Source: Strongyloides papillosus
Taxonomy: Eukaryota; Nematoda; Chromadorea; Rhabditida; Strongyloididae
DNA: 62,503 nucleotides
Reading direction: 5' to 3'
NCBI GenBank assembly: GCA_005656395.1
Contig: SRSI01000025.1
Coordinates: 1 to 62,503, forward strand
Shown: in pieces, positions 12,480 through 23,533 of the stretch
Position numbering within the stretch: the stretch's first letter is position 1
Layout of the letters: every line of letters starts with the position of its first letter
Notes under the pieces: model-generated
What the model saw: the letters and a program-made list of their open reading frames with translations, nothing else
Told to the model about the DNA's origin: nothing
Database searches by the model: none
Translations under genes and position numbers: made by a program

Positions 12480-14440
12480 TAAAAGAAGCTGAAACAATGA
12501 TTATGTTGAATTTTTCGACAAAATAGCCAACACTTTTTGGTCTACAACTTCGCCAATTTATGATCAATGCTTTTAATTTTAAATTTTTTTTTTATTTCTG
12601 GGTTGTGTCTTTAAAAACAATAATAAACCAAAAATTTTCAATAACTTTGAGGGGAAGATACTTATGATAAAATATTACACAAAAGGTGTCCAGAAAATAA
12701 ATCTTTTTTAAATATAGTTTTGTCAATTATGTTTAACACTCTTTAAGAAATTTTTTTCTCTTCTAGTTAAAAAAATACATTTATTTATTACAAAATCAAA
12801 AAAAATTTATCAAGTTTAAACAATGCTATGCTGAAGACAAACTGATTTTTGTGTAAAAAATGAATAAAATGCAGAACAATTGTAACTAAAATTAGTATAA
12901 TTCGTGTCGTCGATAAGCTATAAACTTCGCAATAGTTTCATTTATTAATTTACAGTTAAATCTATCTAAAAAAATCATGTCAACTTTATTTTTTTAAGTT
13001 TTGATTAAGTAATAGCTTACTAACTTTTTAATTTTTATAGAAAAAATGGTTAATACTCTTTGGCATATATCTTTGCCAGTTTCTTAACGATCCATTAATA
13101 TTACGTTTCCTCTTTAATCCAATCCTGACTCGTACCTTACAAAACAGTCATAAGCCATAACATTTCACTTACTTTTACAAAGTTTTTTTGAAAGACATAA
13201 CTACACAAAAAAGTGACTAAAAGCTCGTGTTTTTTAAAAATAACATGGCCTATTATGAACTAATATTTTCAAAGATCGTTTTCCCCACTAAGTTAGAAAA
13301 AAATACATCTAATGACTACTTAATCATAAAAATTGATTAAGTTTGAAGAATGTTATGTCAATCACAAAATTGATTTTTGCGAAAAAGATGAAGAAAAAAC
13401 GGAAAAATTAACACCTAAATAAGTATAACTCTTTATGTCGTTAATGAATATAATTCGTTTGTAGTTTTATTTTTTAAGTTAGACATAGATCTAAAAATAC
13501 TTTGAGTTTATTTATTTTAAACAACTTTTCATTTAGATTACGACATGAAAAGTTTTTGTTTTTATTTAAAAAATGGTGACTATTCTTGGGTCCATAACTT
13601 AGTCAGTTTTTCATATATTTCTATCGTATTGTGTTTCCCCATGATTCCAGATTTAAATCTCTTTAATGATTTAAAAAGCAATTTTTTTTATTAACTTTGA
13701 AGAAAGTTATTCTCTGCACAAAACTATGTAAAAAATTGTCCAAAAAAGTGGTGTTTTTTAAATATAACTTAACCAATTGTAGACCAAAAGTTTTGAAAGC
13801 TATTTTCCCCACTAAGTTGAAAAGAAATACACCAAATGACTACTTGACCATAAAAATTGATCAAGTTTTAGGAAAGTTATGCTTAAGACAAAATTGATTT
13901 TTGTGAAAAAAATGAAAAAAAAGCGAAAAAGTTGATATTCAAATTAATATAACTTCTCTCTTTGTTAAGTTACAAACTTCGTTAGATACTTGCTTTTTAA
14001 GTTAGACTTACATCTATATAACAGATACTATTTTATTTTGTTTTATTAAGGTATGACTAAGTTATAGCTATTTAAATTTTAAACTTTTTTTTCAAAATGG
14101 TCACTACTCTTTGGACCATAACTCAGCCAATTTTTGACACAATTCCAAATTATTGTGTTTCCGCACTATTCTGGAATTTGATCTATCAAATGACATATAA
14201 ACCGTTGTATTTCATATAGTTTATAAAAACGTTATCCCCTGTACAAAACTATGCTAAAAAAGGCCAAAAAAACACTGTTTTTTAAAGATAATTTGGCCAA
14301 TTATGGCCCAGAAACTTTTCAGACCTATCTTTCCCACTAAGTTAGAAAAAAACACATCTTTTGGCTATTTACTCGTAAAAATCGGTTAAGTTTGAGAAGA
14401 GTTATGAGAGAGACAAATTTTTTTTCCTTATTTCTTTTTG
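12480..14440. repeat. Diverged tandem repeat, about 523-bp unit, about four copies
   Basis: The block 'TTTGG...CCATAACT..GCCAATTTT' recurs near 12530, 13054, 13577 and 14103. 'CCCACTAAGTTAGAAAAAA' recurs near 13285, 13808 and 14330, with a degenerate version near 12760. Spacing is 522-526 bp. Copies are clearly related but diverged. A 10-bp GGACACCCTG lies at 14919..14928 and GGTGTCC at 12685..12691, which might be element ends. A related unit is in the loop of the inverted-repeat element at about 22510..22700. Confidence 0.75.
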
Positions 14441-14988
14441 GTATAGATAAAGAGCAACAAACATTTAATTGAATAAAAGTTTGTTAATTAGCGATAGTAG
14501 CTGTATATTTACTCTTAGTTTGTTATAAAAATAGTAAAAAAATATAGAAAATTTTTTTACTATGGAAAAATGAAAGATATTTTATGTTTCATAACTTTTC
14601 ATAAAATAGATATAAAATAATGATTCTTAAATCGTTTTGTGGAAAAAGAAGTTGAGCCATCAGATGCATATAAAATTATAAAAAATATTAATTTTTCAAA
14701 AGGTTACGTTATTTAAAAAAAGTTTAAAAATCCTAAAAATTATGAAAAAGAATGGAAGTCACAAAAATGGTCATAACTACATTTTAAAGCAATATTTTTA
14801 AAATATGTTTGAAGCGTTTTTTAAGTTAGAAGTTAGGCCTTCAAATGGATATGATACTATAAAAACAAAATTACATTAAAGAGAATTATTTTCATTCAAA
14901 CCTTTTATGTTACTTTTTGGACACCCTGAATATTTTTAAAAACAAAACGACATAGATTTGAAGGATTGTCTTTTTAAGAATACTGGAA

Positions 14989-15477
14989 TTGTGTTTGCAA
15001 AATATTATTTTGCCTATAATCTCTGAAAAGCCAGTCGAAGATTTATTATCTTCAGGAACAAGAACTAAAATAATAAATGAGGTGGATTGCAATAATGATA
15101 TAAAAAAGAATATACTGTCCCTATATGTATCAACAACCCCTGGCGACGTTAATCTTTTCCATGAAGCAGTCATAACTTTAGAAACAAAAAGGGTTGTGGG
15201 TTACTTTTTAAAAAATCTCATGAGTCACTAGTACAACTCTTGATGTCTTAGTTATAAGGATAGACTTGTTAAAGCTCTACAAAAATCAGTTGATCATGCA
15301 AAATCTTTTTTAATTTGTATTTTATTTTTATATACAGGTAGATATATAATAGTACTATCAAGACCTGGAAAATTTGTAGAAAATTTTATGCCTACCTTAA
15401 AGATTTCAAGTCAATTTAATGAATATGAAATTAGTTTGCCTTCTTCAGGACAAGAAGCAGCAATGAAAAGTAGTTAA
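14989..15477 (+). pseudogene. Unrecognised decayed ORF, left copy
   Basis: One frame with two internal stops (TAG and TGA near 15229..15241) separates an 80-codon part (VEDLLSSGTRTKI, LSLYVSTTPGDVNLFHEAV, KRVVGYFLKNL) from a part beginning SYKDRLVKALQ and containing a hydrophobic stretch (FLICILFLYTGRYIIVLSRP) and FNEYEISLPSSGQEA. The amino-acid composition is protein-like, unlike random AT-rich frames. I do not recognise the family. It lies between tandem repeats and a reverse-transcriptase remnant, so it may be the remains of a mobile element. Confidence 0.5.
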
Positions 15478-15841
15478 ATAAAAAAAAATACTGATGGTAC
15501 TTTGAAAAACAATTAGATGAAGCTATTGAAGGGATATAAAATTTTGTTATTAATAAGAATTAATATTTACTTTAAGTTTAGAGGATCTTGCTCCGAGTTT
15601 GTTACAATTAAAAAATTTTTAATTATTATATAGTTAATTTTTTAAAACATACTAATAAAAAAATAAATAAAGTATGATTATAAAAATCATTTGGAATTTT
15701 TGACACTCTTTTGCTTTTTAGAAAGAAAGATTTTCACGTGGTTTTAAAATGCATAGTGGTCGTTAATTCTTTTTAAAAATAATATTCATCCTTTAAATAT
15801 TTATTTATATATTATCCTATTTTCTTTTTCAGACTAAAATT

Positions 15842-16100
15842 ATGATGTCACCGGATCAAGAGGCTATTATTTTCAAATTGAACTAAAGACAGGTTGAGCT
15901 AATAAATGAAATTAAAAAAAAAAATTTTAAAGTTAAAAGCTAATCCAAGAACTAATGTTGTAGAAGTATCATGTGAAAGTAGCCGTTACAGGATTATAGG
16001 AGATAACTTTTTAAGTGCTACTATGAATCTTGACAGGATGACTAACAGGATGAACGAAGCTTAAAAAAAAGTAAAAAATATGAAAGATAATACTGGATGA
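15842..16100 (+). pseudogene. Unrecognised small decayed ORF, left copy
   Basis: Starts MMSPDQEAIIFKLN, then an in-frame TAA and a frame change in an A-rich run. It continues in another frame with NPRTNVVEVSCESSRYRII and FLSATMNLDRMTNRMNEA. A TTTTTCAG acceptor-like site lies just upstream. The right arm has the same structure (32406..32146), so the breaks predate the duplication. Family unknown. Confidence 0.4.
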
Positions 16101-16579
16101 ATTTATTATTTTTAACCAGTTGATTAATTATTTAAAAAGTTTTTTACTGGTTGTTTATATTATTTTTTTTATGTATTTTTATCTTGTAATAAATAAAATT
16201 TTATTTATTATTTTTGTAAATGATTTTATTATTAATTTTATTTATAAAGTTTAAATTTATAATTGAGTGAAAAATAATACGTTTTCCTATAAAAGATAAA
16301 ATTTTACGATTTATGTATAAAGTTTATTAGAACGACACTTCCTAGGAACAATACAACACAAAAGCTTTTACAAAAAAATTAATTATAAAACTTATTTCCA
16401 TCAAAATTGTTAATTTTCATCACAATCTCAATTCGTGTTAGGATATAGTATTTTTCTTTCTTAAACCAACATAGGGCATTCTTTTATAAACCACACCAGT
16501 AATTATATATTAAACCGACGCATGATTTTTTTATAAAACCAACATGTGTAAAAAGGTATAAACCGCATAGTGTCAGTTT

Positions 16580-17803
16580 ATGCAAAAATGTTTATGTAGT
16601 TTTATGAAAAATGCATACAGTTGTTTATATCAAACCGCTCGATGCATTTTTATTAATTATGGGAGGGTGGTCAAACAAAATGCTCGTGCATTGTATATTG
16701 TTTTGATTGGTGATCAGTCAAAAAGAAATGATTTGGTTTTGTGTGGGGGTAAACACAAGGTAAGAATTACAACAGATTACTCAACAGATGTGAATGATTC
16801 AATTGAAGATTATAGTAAAATTATTCCATCAACTGAAGACTTCTTAAGTAGAATAAAAGGCAATTATTTCTGTTTGCTTGATCTATCAGATGCTTTTAAC
16901 AATGTGCCGATAAAGGAAGAATGTAGAAAATTAAGAACTATTGTCACGAAATGGAGATGCTTCAAATACAAACGTCTGCCTCAAAGACTTAAGATATCTC
17001 TACTATTTTTTCAAGAGTATATTTCTAAGAATATAAATGAAGATCAAAAAGAATCGATAATAACATGACAAGACGATATATTGCTGATGGGAAGGAATTT
17101 AAAAGAGATGTTTGATTTAGTCAATGAAGTTATGTATAAACTAGATAGAATGAACTTGAGAATTAAGAAAGAGAAAATGAAATTGTTTAAAAGAAGTTTG
17201 ATATTTCTTGGTTATCAAATAAATTCTACAGAGAGAAGGATATGTGAAGAAAGACTGACTATTTTTAAGAATTTGAGGGAACCGAGAACGAAGAAAGAAC
17301 TTGAAAGCATACAGAGACTTTTATCATATTATGGATCCTTTATGTCAACGTTATGCAAGTATAAAGATTCGTTTGATCAATGCAAAAAATTGGACAAGTT
17401 AAAATTATCAGAAAAAGAAAATTTTTAGAACATTAAGAATTTATAAACCACAGAAAATTCGGTATGTCATTATAGATTGGATCTTCCACTTATACTAGCA
17501 ACAGATGCAAGTGAGCACTCAATGAGAGAGACACTATTTCATAAGTTCGAAGATGGCACAACTAAACCAATTTTATCAGAGGCAAAAAAATTCAATGAAC
17601 ATGAACTTAAATATGATATAGCAAATAAAGAGACATTAAGTGTGGTATTTTTTTTGAAACGTTTTGAAAAATTTTTGAAAGCCAGAAAATTTGAACTTCA
17701 TGTGGATTCGAGAGCATTATATTGTATATATACTACACGGCGATTCGATTGTGTGTTGTATGTGATTATTTGCACTTTTACTCTAAAGCAAATTTTTTTT
17801 TAA
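16580..17803 (+). pseudogene. Ty3/gypsy-type reverse transcriptase/RNase H remnant, left copy
   Basis: Three consecutive frames: 16580..17068 with the catalytic-region motif LLDLSDAF; 17081..17428 with a DDILLMGR motif just upstream of its start in the same frame and FLGYQIN; and 17477..17803 with the RNase H-type start LILATDAS and the ELKYDIANKETLSVV block. The order (RT palm, DD box, FLG, RNase H) is that of Ty3/gypsy pol. Stops or frame changes at about 17066, 17428 and 17803 break it. No protease, integrase or LTR is visible. The duplicate is at 30428..31666. Confidence 0.8.
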
Positions 17804-17876
17804 ATAAAAAGCTTTAATTTTAATATTTTTGCTTGAAAATTTGAGAGACACATAAAAATAATGCGTAGACTTTTAT

Positions 17877-19253
17877 AATATTTTCATTTTTGAGAAAAAA
17901 CTATATATGAAAAAAAAGTTTTTTTTGTGAAATTTGCAAAACAATTGTTGCGATTTAGGTAGTAAGACCTATACCATTTGAAAGCTCGTCTTTTCTACTA
18001 TCTATTTGTAAGTTTTAGGAAAAATCGGTGACAGCATCTTTGAGTTATTCCATTTTATTATCATTTGATTATTTTCAAATATTAAACCTTATAACTTGCT
18101 AAATATGATTTTTTAAAACCTCTTATATACATAAAAATGCTGTCTAATCTTTTATTAAGTATTTACAATTATGCCAGATACGTTTTTAAGACATAAAATT
18201 GTAAAATATTAACTAAATTGTAAAATTTATATTATTTTAAAGGTTCGCTTATTGTATAAAAATCGAAACAATAAATTGTTAAGCTCAGATAAAATTTGCT
18301 CATATTAACAATTTTGTTAATTATTTAATATAGATACCTTAACAATCGTATAAAACCAGTATTTTAAACTATTGCTATAAGGAACAAACGAATAAAATTT
18401 GGTTTCGTAATTAAGCAGGTTACAATACCAAAATAATTATTTTGTTTTTATCATATTTTAAACAATTAATAAATTATTAACAAATAAGGAACACTTTTAA
18501 TACTTGTCTACTTTTTGAAAACTTACTTTACATCGTTAAGATGTCCTGAATAGAAAATATAGTATAATAAAAATTCATCATAAATTTCGTTCATTTATTG
18601 TAATCAACTGAAAATAGTGTAATCAAATTTTATAACTGAGATATATAGTAATAATAATTTTGTAAAATTTTAGGAGAAATTTTAATTAATATATATTAAT
18701 TGTAAAAGCCAACACTATAATTACCGGAAGAATTATTTAAAGAGTAAAAAGTAAGTAGAAAGTTTTGTTATTAAAAGTAATTATATTCTAGTTGGCCAAT
18801 TTTACTATTTTATATTGTAATTGGTGTTAGGTAAAAATAAAGGAGTTGATCGAAGTTCCTTGTATCCAATATTTTTTATAAAAATTAATACTTTACTTAT
18901 TTTGTAAAAAATTAATATTTAGTAATTTTATGTTTAACAACCTGTTTAATACAATCTTAATTACTTTAAAAATTATCGGGTCAAAGTTATCTATAGAAAA
19001 AAATTCTAAAAATTAACATTTATTATAATAATATTCGAAAAATATGTTAAAAATAGAGGTAAATGATAATAAAAATTGAATAATTCAAAAACGTTGTCAC
19101 CGATTTTTCTTAAAACTTACAAATAGATAGAAGAAAGGACGAGCTTTCAAATAGTATAGGTCTTACTACCTAAATCGTAACAATTTTTTTGCAGATTTCA
19201 TAAAAAAAAACTTTTTTTTCCATATATGGCATTTTCCAAACATAAAAATATCA
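17877..19253. mobile_element. Inverted-repeat element, left copy
   Basis: About 180 bp at 17877..18070 is repeated inverted at about 19070..19253. Shared blocks include TTAGGTAGTAAGACCTATAC, GAAAGCTCGTC and AAAATCGGTGACA. The interior is AT-rich with no long frame, so this resembles a non-autonomous foldback or TIR element of about 1.38 kb. I could not identify target-site duplications. Mirrored in the right arm at about 28993..30369. Confidence 0.65.
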
Positions 19254-19357
19254 CGATAATCAGCATTATATTTAGGAACATTTGTCAAAAATTCAGCAAA
19301 GAATACTGAATTAAAAGAATAATTTAACGTTTTAAACATGAAAATTTATACATATTT

Positions 19358-19400
19358 ACTGAGAGGAATTTGCAAGTTTTGTTTTTTTTTTGTTTTTAAC
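19358..19400 (-). mobile_element. 3' terminal repeat of CACTA-like element, left copy
   Basis: The sequence TACTGAGAGGAATTTGCAAG and the following CGTGTTAAAA block match the terminus of the 1.75-kb element at 44792..46538 (CACTGAGAG..ATTTGCAA, and CACGAAA inside). It lies about 80 bp beyond the transposase stop codon, so it probably marks the 3' end of the autonomous element. I did not find the partner 5' terminus inside the window. Confidence 0.6.
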
Positions 19401-19482
19401 ATTTCGTGTTAAAACCCTTTGTCTAACAAATTTTTAAAAATTTAACTATTTTTATTAATAACTTATATATTTAAATGTAAAT

Positions 19483-21481
19483 TTATAAATTTAATTTAAA
19501 TTTATGCTTTAGGTAATCATATTCTTTATATGAATCATCTTTAGAAGACAATAGATATGACATTGTTGACAGCTTCAAAGATAAAAAATATACGTTCATA
19601 TTGTTGTGTGAATGTGCAATATTTCTTTTTAAACGTTGATGAGTACTTTCAAAATTTATTGTTAATACATTACGTACATTGAAATCAACATTTTCTATCA
19701 TTTCATGGTAGTGTAGCAAATTATGGTATTTTATACTATAATTATATCCAGGAAATAGTAAATTAAAAGTGATGAAAAATTTATCTACACTTTTTTTTAA
19801 AGCATTGACAAGTGAAGTTTTTTCAATGTTTGAAGTTATTAAGTAATGAATGCGAAGCAAATGATACAACATATTTTTATATTGTTTAACCATCTTAGTA
19901 TGTTGATCTATTTTAGGAACTACTGATATATCGGGCATCTCATCAAGTTCTTCTTCCTTATTTTCTTCAAAAGATGTTAGTAATAATGAACTATCTAATT
20001 CTGACACATCGTCTTCAACAATTGAATCTTCAAGACTAATGTTTGAAAAATCTAATTCATTTAAACATTCCTTAAAAACTTTATCATTTTTGTTTTCAAC
20101 ATCTTCCAATAATGATAATAATACCCTACCGAATATGAGATGCTCACGTCCTGAAAGTAGAAATTTTGGTTTCTTGTTGTAATCTGGGATAAGTCTCGCA
20201 AATGAATTTTTATGAAGCACATACTTTAAATCTGACATTTTTTTTATTCTGATTTCTCTTATAATTAATAATTTGTATAAATCTTGCTTAGGAATTATTT
20301 TGTTTTTTAACAACCAGTACACAATTTGATAGCTCATCAATGGGAGAACTCCTTCAGATATATCATGAAAAATATCAAAATAGTATTGCTGACATTTGAA
20401 AAATATATCTGTATTAAAGCGTTTTTCTACTTTTTCAACAGATTCACAAGTTGTTATTTTAGAAAAATCCAAACCGTTTATATTACATAATCTATATTTT
20501 CATATTTAAATATTTATTTTAGACTAACCTGCAACTTTTAGAATTATTATTTCTATTACTTCCACGCACAGAAAGAATTCTATTAAGTAGTTCATTATCA
20601 CCCGAAATTATTTCAATTTGTGTTAAATAGTTACCAACTACATCATTATTTTTCAAAATTATATGTTTATTATTTAATAAACTGTAAACATGTCTTGCAA
20701 ATGCTATAAACCCATTTTTTTGTATTAGTTCAGTCTCATTCACAGTACAAAATGATGGCATATAACTAATAGATGAATTTTGAAAATCTGACAATTTGAT
20801 AACTCCATGCATAATTTTCCTATTTTTACATCTCGATGAATTAAGCTGTGCCGAAGACATTCCATCAAGATATAAAATAAACTTAATATATGTGCCTGTT
20901 GGATAATATCCAGTTTTCTCCAGTAAATTGTTGATAATAAAATCTGGATTAATATAATAAAAAGATGAGATTTTCTCATTACTGCAAATTTCAATATCTT
21001 CATGAATAATATTTGTTTTGATAATATTGTTCAATGTTATTTTTTCTAAGTTATATGCAGCATCACCAACATGTTTATTGTTAATACATTGGGATAACTC
21101 ATATAAAAATTTTTTGAAAGCTTGAAGGGACTGATTTGTGTTTAGATGGTTATTAGCAAATTCATTTACCAAATCACTACAATTTTTTTCAATATTTTTT
21201 TCATTTTCCGTCAAATTTAGTTTTTCTTCCAATATTTGTTCTCTTCCATATTGACGCAAACTATGTGGATTTAAACTTTTTTCCATTGCCTTAAGATCAA
21301 ACATTGGTTTACGTTTTTCAATTTCCGAATACAAGAAAGAAAGAAAACGTTTTACTGTCTTTAACTTGTCTTTGTTAGGAAAATTAAATCCCTTGTAACT
21401 TTTCATAACCGTTTTTTTTGCTTCAAATTCATTTTTACATTTCATTATAACATTTGTAACGTCATTAATAGCTTTATCCAT
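19483..21481 (-). CDS. CACTA/EnSpm-like transposase (left copy), two coding exons
   Basis: Exon A 21481..20529, intron 20528..20492 (37 bp, GT...AG), exon B 20491..19483; the join is in frame and gives 653 residues. The splice rebuilds a CRLC motif at the exon junction, which the unspliced frame lacks. Family marks: an LYLDGMS...SSRCKNRKIMHG block in exon A; FHDISEGVLPL early in exon B; and, near the C terminus, LFPGYNYSIKYHNLLHYHEM followed by NFESTHQRLKR. That set is typical of animal EnSpm-like transposases (HDxLEG, then FE.KH). An acidic Glu/Asp stretch lies between. The protein is identical to the right-arm copy. No 5' exon is available in this arm because homology stops at 21889. Confidence 0.75.
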
Positions 21482-21591
21482 ATTATCTATTTTTATTTAT
21501 TAAAATGTCAATTACCGAATAACTATTTAAAGATATATGAAAAATAATCAATTTACCAGTAAAAAATAATTAAAATGGAAAAATTTTATTA

Positions 21592-21753
21592 TTATAAAGA
21601 ATATTTATTTCTAATAATATCAAATGATGCTGGCTTCTCAATTTTATTTTCAATCAGTATACGTTCCATGTCATTAATTAATTCACACAAGTCACATATT
21701 TTTTGTGTTTCATCAACTTGTCCGACTTTTCGTTTATTACTTTCTACTTCCAT
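21592..21753 (-). CDS. Small ORF upstream of CACTA-like transposase, left copy
   Basis: 53 codons starting MEVESNKRKV, with a C-x2-C pair (ICDLCEL), ending just upstream of the transposase ATG on the same strand. A TTTTAG acceptor-like site lies immediately before the ATG, so it could be a 5' exon or a separate accessory ORF. Identical in the right arm. Function unknown. Confidence 0.45.
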   Translation of the reverse strand: MEVESNKRKVGQVDETQKICDLCELINDMERILIENKIEKPASFDIIRNKYSL

Positions 21754-21889
21754 AACTAAAATATAATGTGTTAGAGAAGAACGTTTAAAAATTTTTAAAA
21801 AATTTAATATTTTATCTTCATTTAATAATTATTATTTGCTATTATAAATATAATGAAGTATAATTTCTTTCGTAACATATTTCATTATG

Positions 21890-23533
21890 CACGCGATTTA
21901 CTATCCCTGATTCAATAAACTTAAAGTAACAAATATGCTAAAGTTCTAATTTATTTAGTAAATCAGGCACCAAAAAGTAAAAAATAGTTTATCTTTTAAA
22001 AAATTAATATATTAATATTTTTAATAACTTTAAACAGTTAATTAAATTTAACTTCTGAATAAACTAATAGTTTTAAATAATCGAAAAATAAGGAAACTCA
22101 ATAACTTCAATTATATTTATACTTATGGCTTTTTTAAATACTATGTTGTTTATCTATTAATATAATTTTTTTTCTTGTAATTATATACTATCACTTTTTT
22201 ATTTTGTTATTACTATAATAGTTTTAGTAGTTCAATCTGATTAATTTGACTAAAATTTCATACAACGAATGTTTGTAATAGTGTCAACTGTTTACAAAAT
22301 TTAATATATGTAAAATGCTGTAGAGTATGTATATTGACAACAAAATAATTGAACACTTTGCAAAATTAAAATATAATTATATTGAAACGTTAATTTATTA
22401 GTTGATATGATACGTAAGAATTTTAAATACAAATATATGAAGTCTTGAATTTCTAATGAATAAATATTTTGTAGTGAAAATAAGTATTATTTTATAAGTT
22501 CAAATGGTGTGTCCATAACAAAAAAAAAAATAAGAAAATTAATTTTTTCTATATCATAACTCTTTTTAAACTTAGCTCATTTTTTTGTTAAATAGTCAAT
22601 AAATCTATTTTTTGACTTAGTGCTGAAAACGGGTACCAAAACGTTTTAGTTACTGTAGATCAAGTCATTTTCAAATAACACCTCTTTTTGAAATAATTTT
22701 TTTAGGTTTGTTTTCAAATAATATTTTGAAAGTTAACAAAATAAAGTAAATAATGGCTCATTTGAAAATCTTAACGCCAGAATAAGAGGGTAAATTAATA
22801 TCACTAAGGTTAATTGATAATTACCCCAATTAAGAATCAAAGAGTGGTGAATATTTTTATTAAAAAAATCAAAGTAGAATATGTTAAAATGTTAAACAAA
22901 GGCATGAAGACGCAAAGCCTTCACTGATTTAATAAAAATTATAAATAATCAAAATTTCTAAGATATTGTTGCTTTTAGCACTTCATATATAAATTTCTAC
23001 GTTCCATATTAATTAATAAATTAACATTTCAATGTATTCATATTTTAATTTTGTAGAGTCTTCAATCATTTATGTTGTTAATATACATACTCTATAGCAT
23101 TTTACATATATTAAATTTTGTAAACAGTCGACACTATTACAAACATTCGTTGTATGAAATTTTAGTCAAATTAATCAAATTGAACAAAATGAGCGACTGA
23201 ACTATTAATATAATAACAATATAAAAAAGTGATAGTATATAATTACAAGAAAAAAAATTATATTAATAGATAAACAACATAGTATTTAAAAAAGTCATAA
23301 GTACAAATATAATTGATATTATTGAGTTTCCTTATTTTTCGGCTATTTTAAAAATGTTAATTTTTTAGAAGTTAAAGTCAATTAATTGTTTAAGGTTATT
23401 AAAAATATCAATATATTAATTTTTTTAAAGATAAACTATTTTTTACTTTCTGGTGCCTGATTTACTAAATAAATTAAAACTCTAGCATATTTGTTACTTT
23501 AAGTTTATTGAAACAGGAATAGTAAATCGCGTG
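21890..23533. mobile_element. 1.64-kb element with about 450-bp terminal inverted repeats
   Basis: Starts CACGCGATTTACTATCC and ends with its inverse (GGAATAGTAAATCGCGTG). The arms (21890..22340 and about 23071..23533) are near-identical inverted copies around an AT-rich loop of about 730 bp. The loop carries one copy related to the 523-bp repeat. No transposase frame is seen. It lies exactly at the edge of the left arm, and on its other side it adjoins a truncated gag gene, so the flanks do not form one empty site. Confidence 0.85.

Larger units (their letters stand above)
1..21889. repeat. Left arm of giant inverted duplication
   Basis: The reverse complement of this arm matches 26357..49811. 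Base 1 pairs with about 49811 and base 21889 pairs with 26357; paired coordinates sum to 48246 near the centre and about 49816 at the outer end. The change in sum comes mainly from a 1.75-kb insertion in the right arm and a 157-bp insertion in the left arm. The arm is cut by the window edge, so its true length is unknown. It includes part of a host gene (1..580), so it is a segmental duplication and not simply a transposon. Confidence 0.97.

Noticed and set aside
15226..15250. A very short intron removing the two stops in the unrecognised ORF
   Set aside because: The GT...AG interval would be under 30 bp, shorter than any other intron here, and the right arm has a frame change at the same place.
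20740..21003. 87-codon frame inside the CACTA-like transposase, and its mirror at 27243..27506
   Set aside because: Overlaps exon A in another frame on the same strand; no independent motif.
21575..21766. 63-codon plus-strand frame, and its mirror at 26480..26671
   Set aside because: Antisense to the small 53-codon ORF, which has the better start context and an acceptor-like site.
23505..23533. Natural 3' end of the gag ORF at 23505
   Set aside because: The last codons lie in the terminal repeat of the TIR element, so the stop is a read-through accident.
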